A stretch of 6,672 nt of DNA from CAYOLL01 sp964404765 [NCBI: uncultured Gemmatimonadota bacterium] (GTDB lineage Bacteria; 4572-55): assembly GCA_964404765.1 (NCBI GenBank), contig CAYOLL010000262.1:1-6672 (forward strand), given 5' to 3'. Positions 6,268 to 6,672 of the stretch are shown piece after piece. Made by a program: the position numbers and the translations under genes. Positions within the stretch are counted from its first letter, which is position 1, and each line of letters opens with the position of its first letter. The notes beneath the pieces are model-generated. The model had not been told where the DNA came from, ran no database searches, and saw nothing but the letters and a program-made list of their open reading frames with translations.

Positions 6268-6278
6268 CCACCCAAATG

Positions 6279-6672
6279 CTACTGCCCAATATATTTGCTA
6301 CGCCGCAATTTCGGATTCAACGCATCTTGCAAACCATCACCCACCAGATTAAAGCCTAATACGGCCAGCGCAATCGCCAAACCCGGAAAAATACTTAACC
6401 AGGGCGCAGTGCGCAGATACGTCCGACCGGCGCTAACCATAACGCCCAGACTAACCTGCGGTAATTGAATGCCAATCCCCAAAAAGCTGATCGCCGCCTC
6501 GGACATAATTGCCCCGGCCATGCCCAATGTTGCAGCAATAATAATCGGCGAAAGACAATTCGGCAAAATATGGAACACCATGAGCCGACCGGCTGACAAC
6601 CCGGATGCACGGGCTGCCTGGATGTATTCGACCTCGCGCAGGGCCAGCGCCTGCGCCCGGATAATCCGGGCC
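6279..6672 (-). CDS. ABC transporter permease, DppC/OppC type (partial, 5' end outside window)
   Basis: The C-terminal 130 residues of an inner-membrane permease of the binding-protein-dependent (BPD_transp_1) family, expected to form half of a dipeptide, oligopeptide or nickel-type importer channel together with a DppB/OppB-like partner. The frame stays open to the right window edge, so the amino end lies beyond 6672; the TTG at 6599 is internal and not a start. The coupling EAA loop is clear: EYIQAARASGLSAGRLMVF (15-33 of the visible part), then HILPN. It is followed by SEAAISFLGIGIQLPQ and the highly characteristic RTYLRTAPWLSIFPGLAIAL and GDGLQDALNPKLRR near the end. The last membrane helix is FPGLAIALAVLGFNLVGDG. 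It ends in SKYIGQ with TAG at 6281-6279. The substrate cannot be told from this portion. It converges on the glycosyltransferase. Confidence 0.94.
   Translation of the reverse strand, partial: ARIIRAQALALREVEYIQAARASGLSAGRLMVFHILPNCLSPIIIAATLGMAGAIMSEAAISFLGIGIQLPQVSLGVMVSAGRTYLRTAPWLSIFPGLAIALAVLGFNLVGDGLQDALNPKLRRSKYIGQ

Larger units (their letters stand above)
6067..6278. other. Repeat-filled gap between convergent genes
   Basis: This 212-nt gap separates the convergent glycosyltransferase and permease genes and has no coding potential. It holds two oppositely oriented gene-end motifs (6096-6112 and 6250-6267), a 7-bp hairpin, an 11-bp hairpin and a 19-nt tandem repeat, each listed separately. 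No hairpin is followed by a T-run on either strand, so no intrinsic terminator is called. Confidence 0.7.

Overview
The window is bacterial chromosomal DNA of roughly even base composition (judged by eye). It carries four clear protein genes, one gene remnant and an unusual load of small dispersed repeats in the gaps. Nothing in it fixes the taxon. An IPTL-CTERM-type tail, phage-like baseplate genes without phage neighbours and many palindromic intergenic repeats fit an uncultured environmental bacterium with a large, repeat-rich genome. A lineage near Calditrichota/KSB1 or the Bacteroidota-Chlorobi group is a guess, not a result.

Layout, left to right. Positions 1-215 hold three copies of a GC-rich hairpin repeat and one copy of a motif that recurs just after gene ends. 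Positions 216-1022 (minus strand) encode a SpoU/TrmH-family RNA 2'-O-methyltransferase. Positions 1023 to about 1430 are AT-rich with no convincing gene. Positions 1339-1848 (plus) hold the C-terminal remnant of a surface protein ending in an IPTL-CTERM-like sorting tail. Positions 1891-2328 (plus) encode a gp25-like baseplate wedge protein and 2470-5040 (plus) an 856-residue baseplate J-like protein. A 106-bp inverted-repeat element separates these two genes. Positions 5077-6066 (plus) encode a membrane-anchored family 2 glycosyltransferase resembling ExoA. Positions 6067-6278 are a repeat-filled gap between convergent genes. Positions 6279-6672 (minus) are the C-terminal part of a DppC/OppC-type ABC transporter permease cut by the window edge.

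The gp25-like and J-like pair belongs to contractile injection machines (phage tails, extracellular contractile injection systems, type VI-like baseplates). In such machines gp25 and J/gp6 proteins form the baseplate wedge. No sheath, tube, spike, LysM, PAAR or AAA+ gene is visible beside them, so either the locus is scattered or this is an orphan pair. The J-like protein appears to contain a second copy of the J beta-domain and repeated C-terminal modules. The methyltransferase, glycosyltransferase and permease look like unrelated neighbours.

The most unusual non-coding signal is a 17-18 nt motif (CAGGACTTGGAAKGTTA, read in the gene's direction). It lies 12-61 nt beyond the stop codons of three unrelated genes, always in the same orientation relative to the gene.
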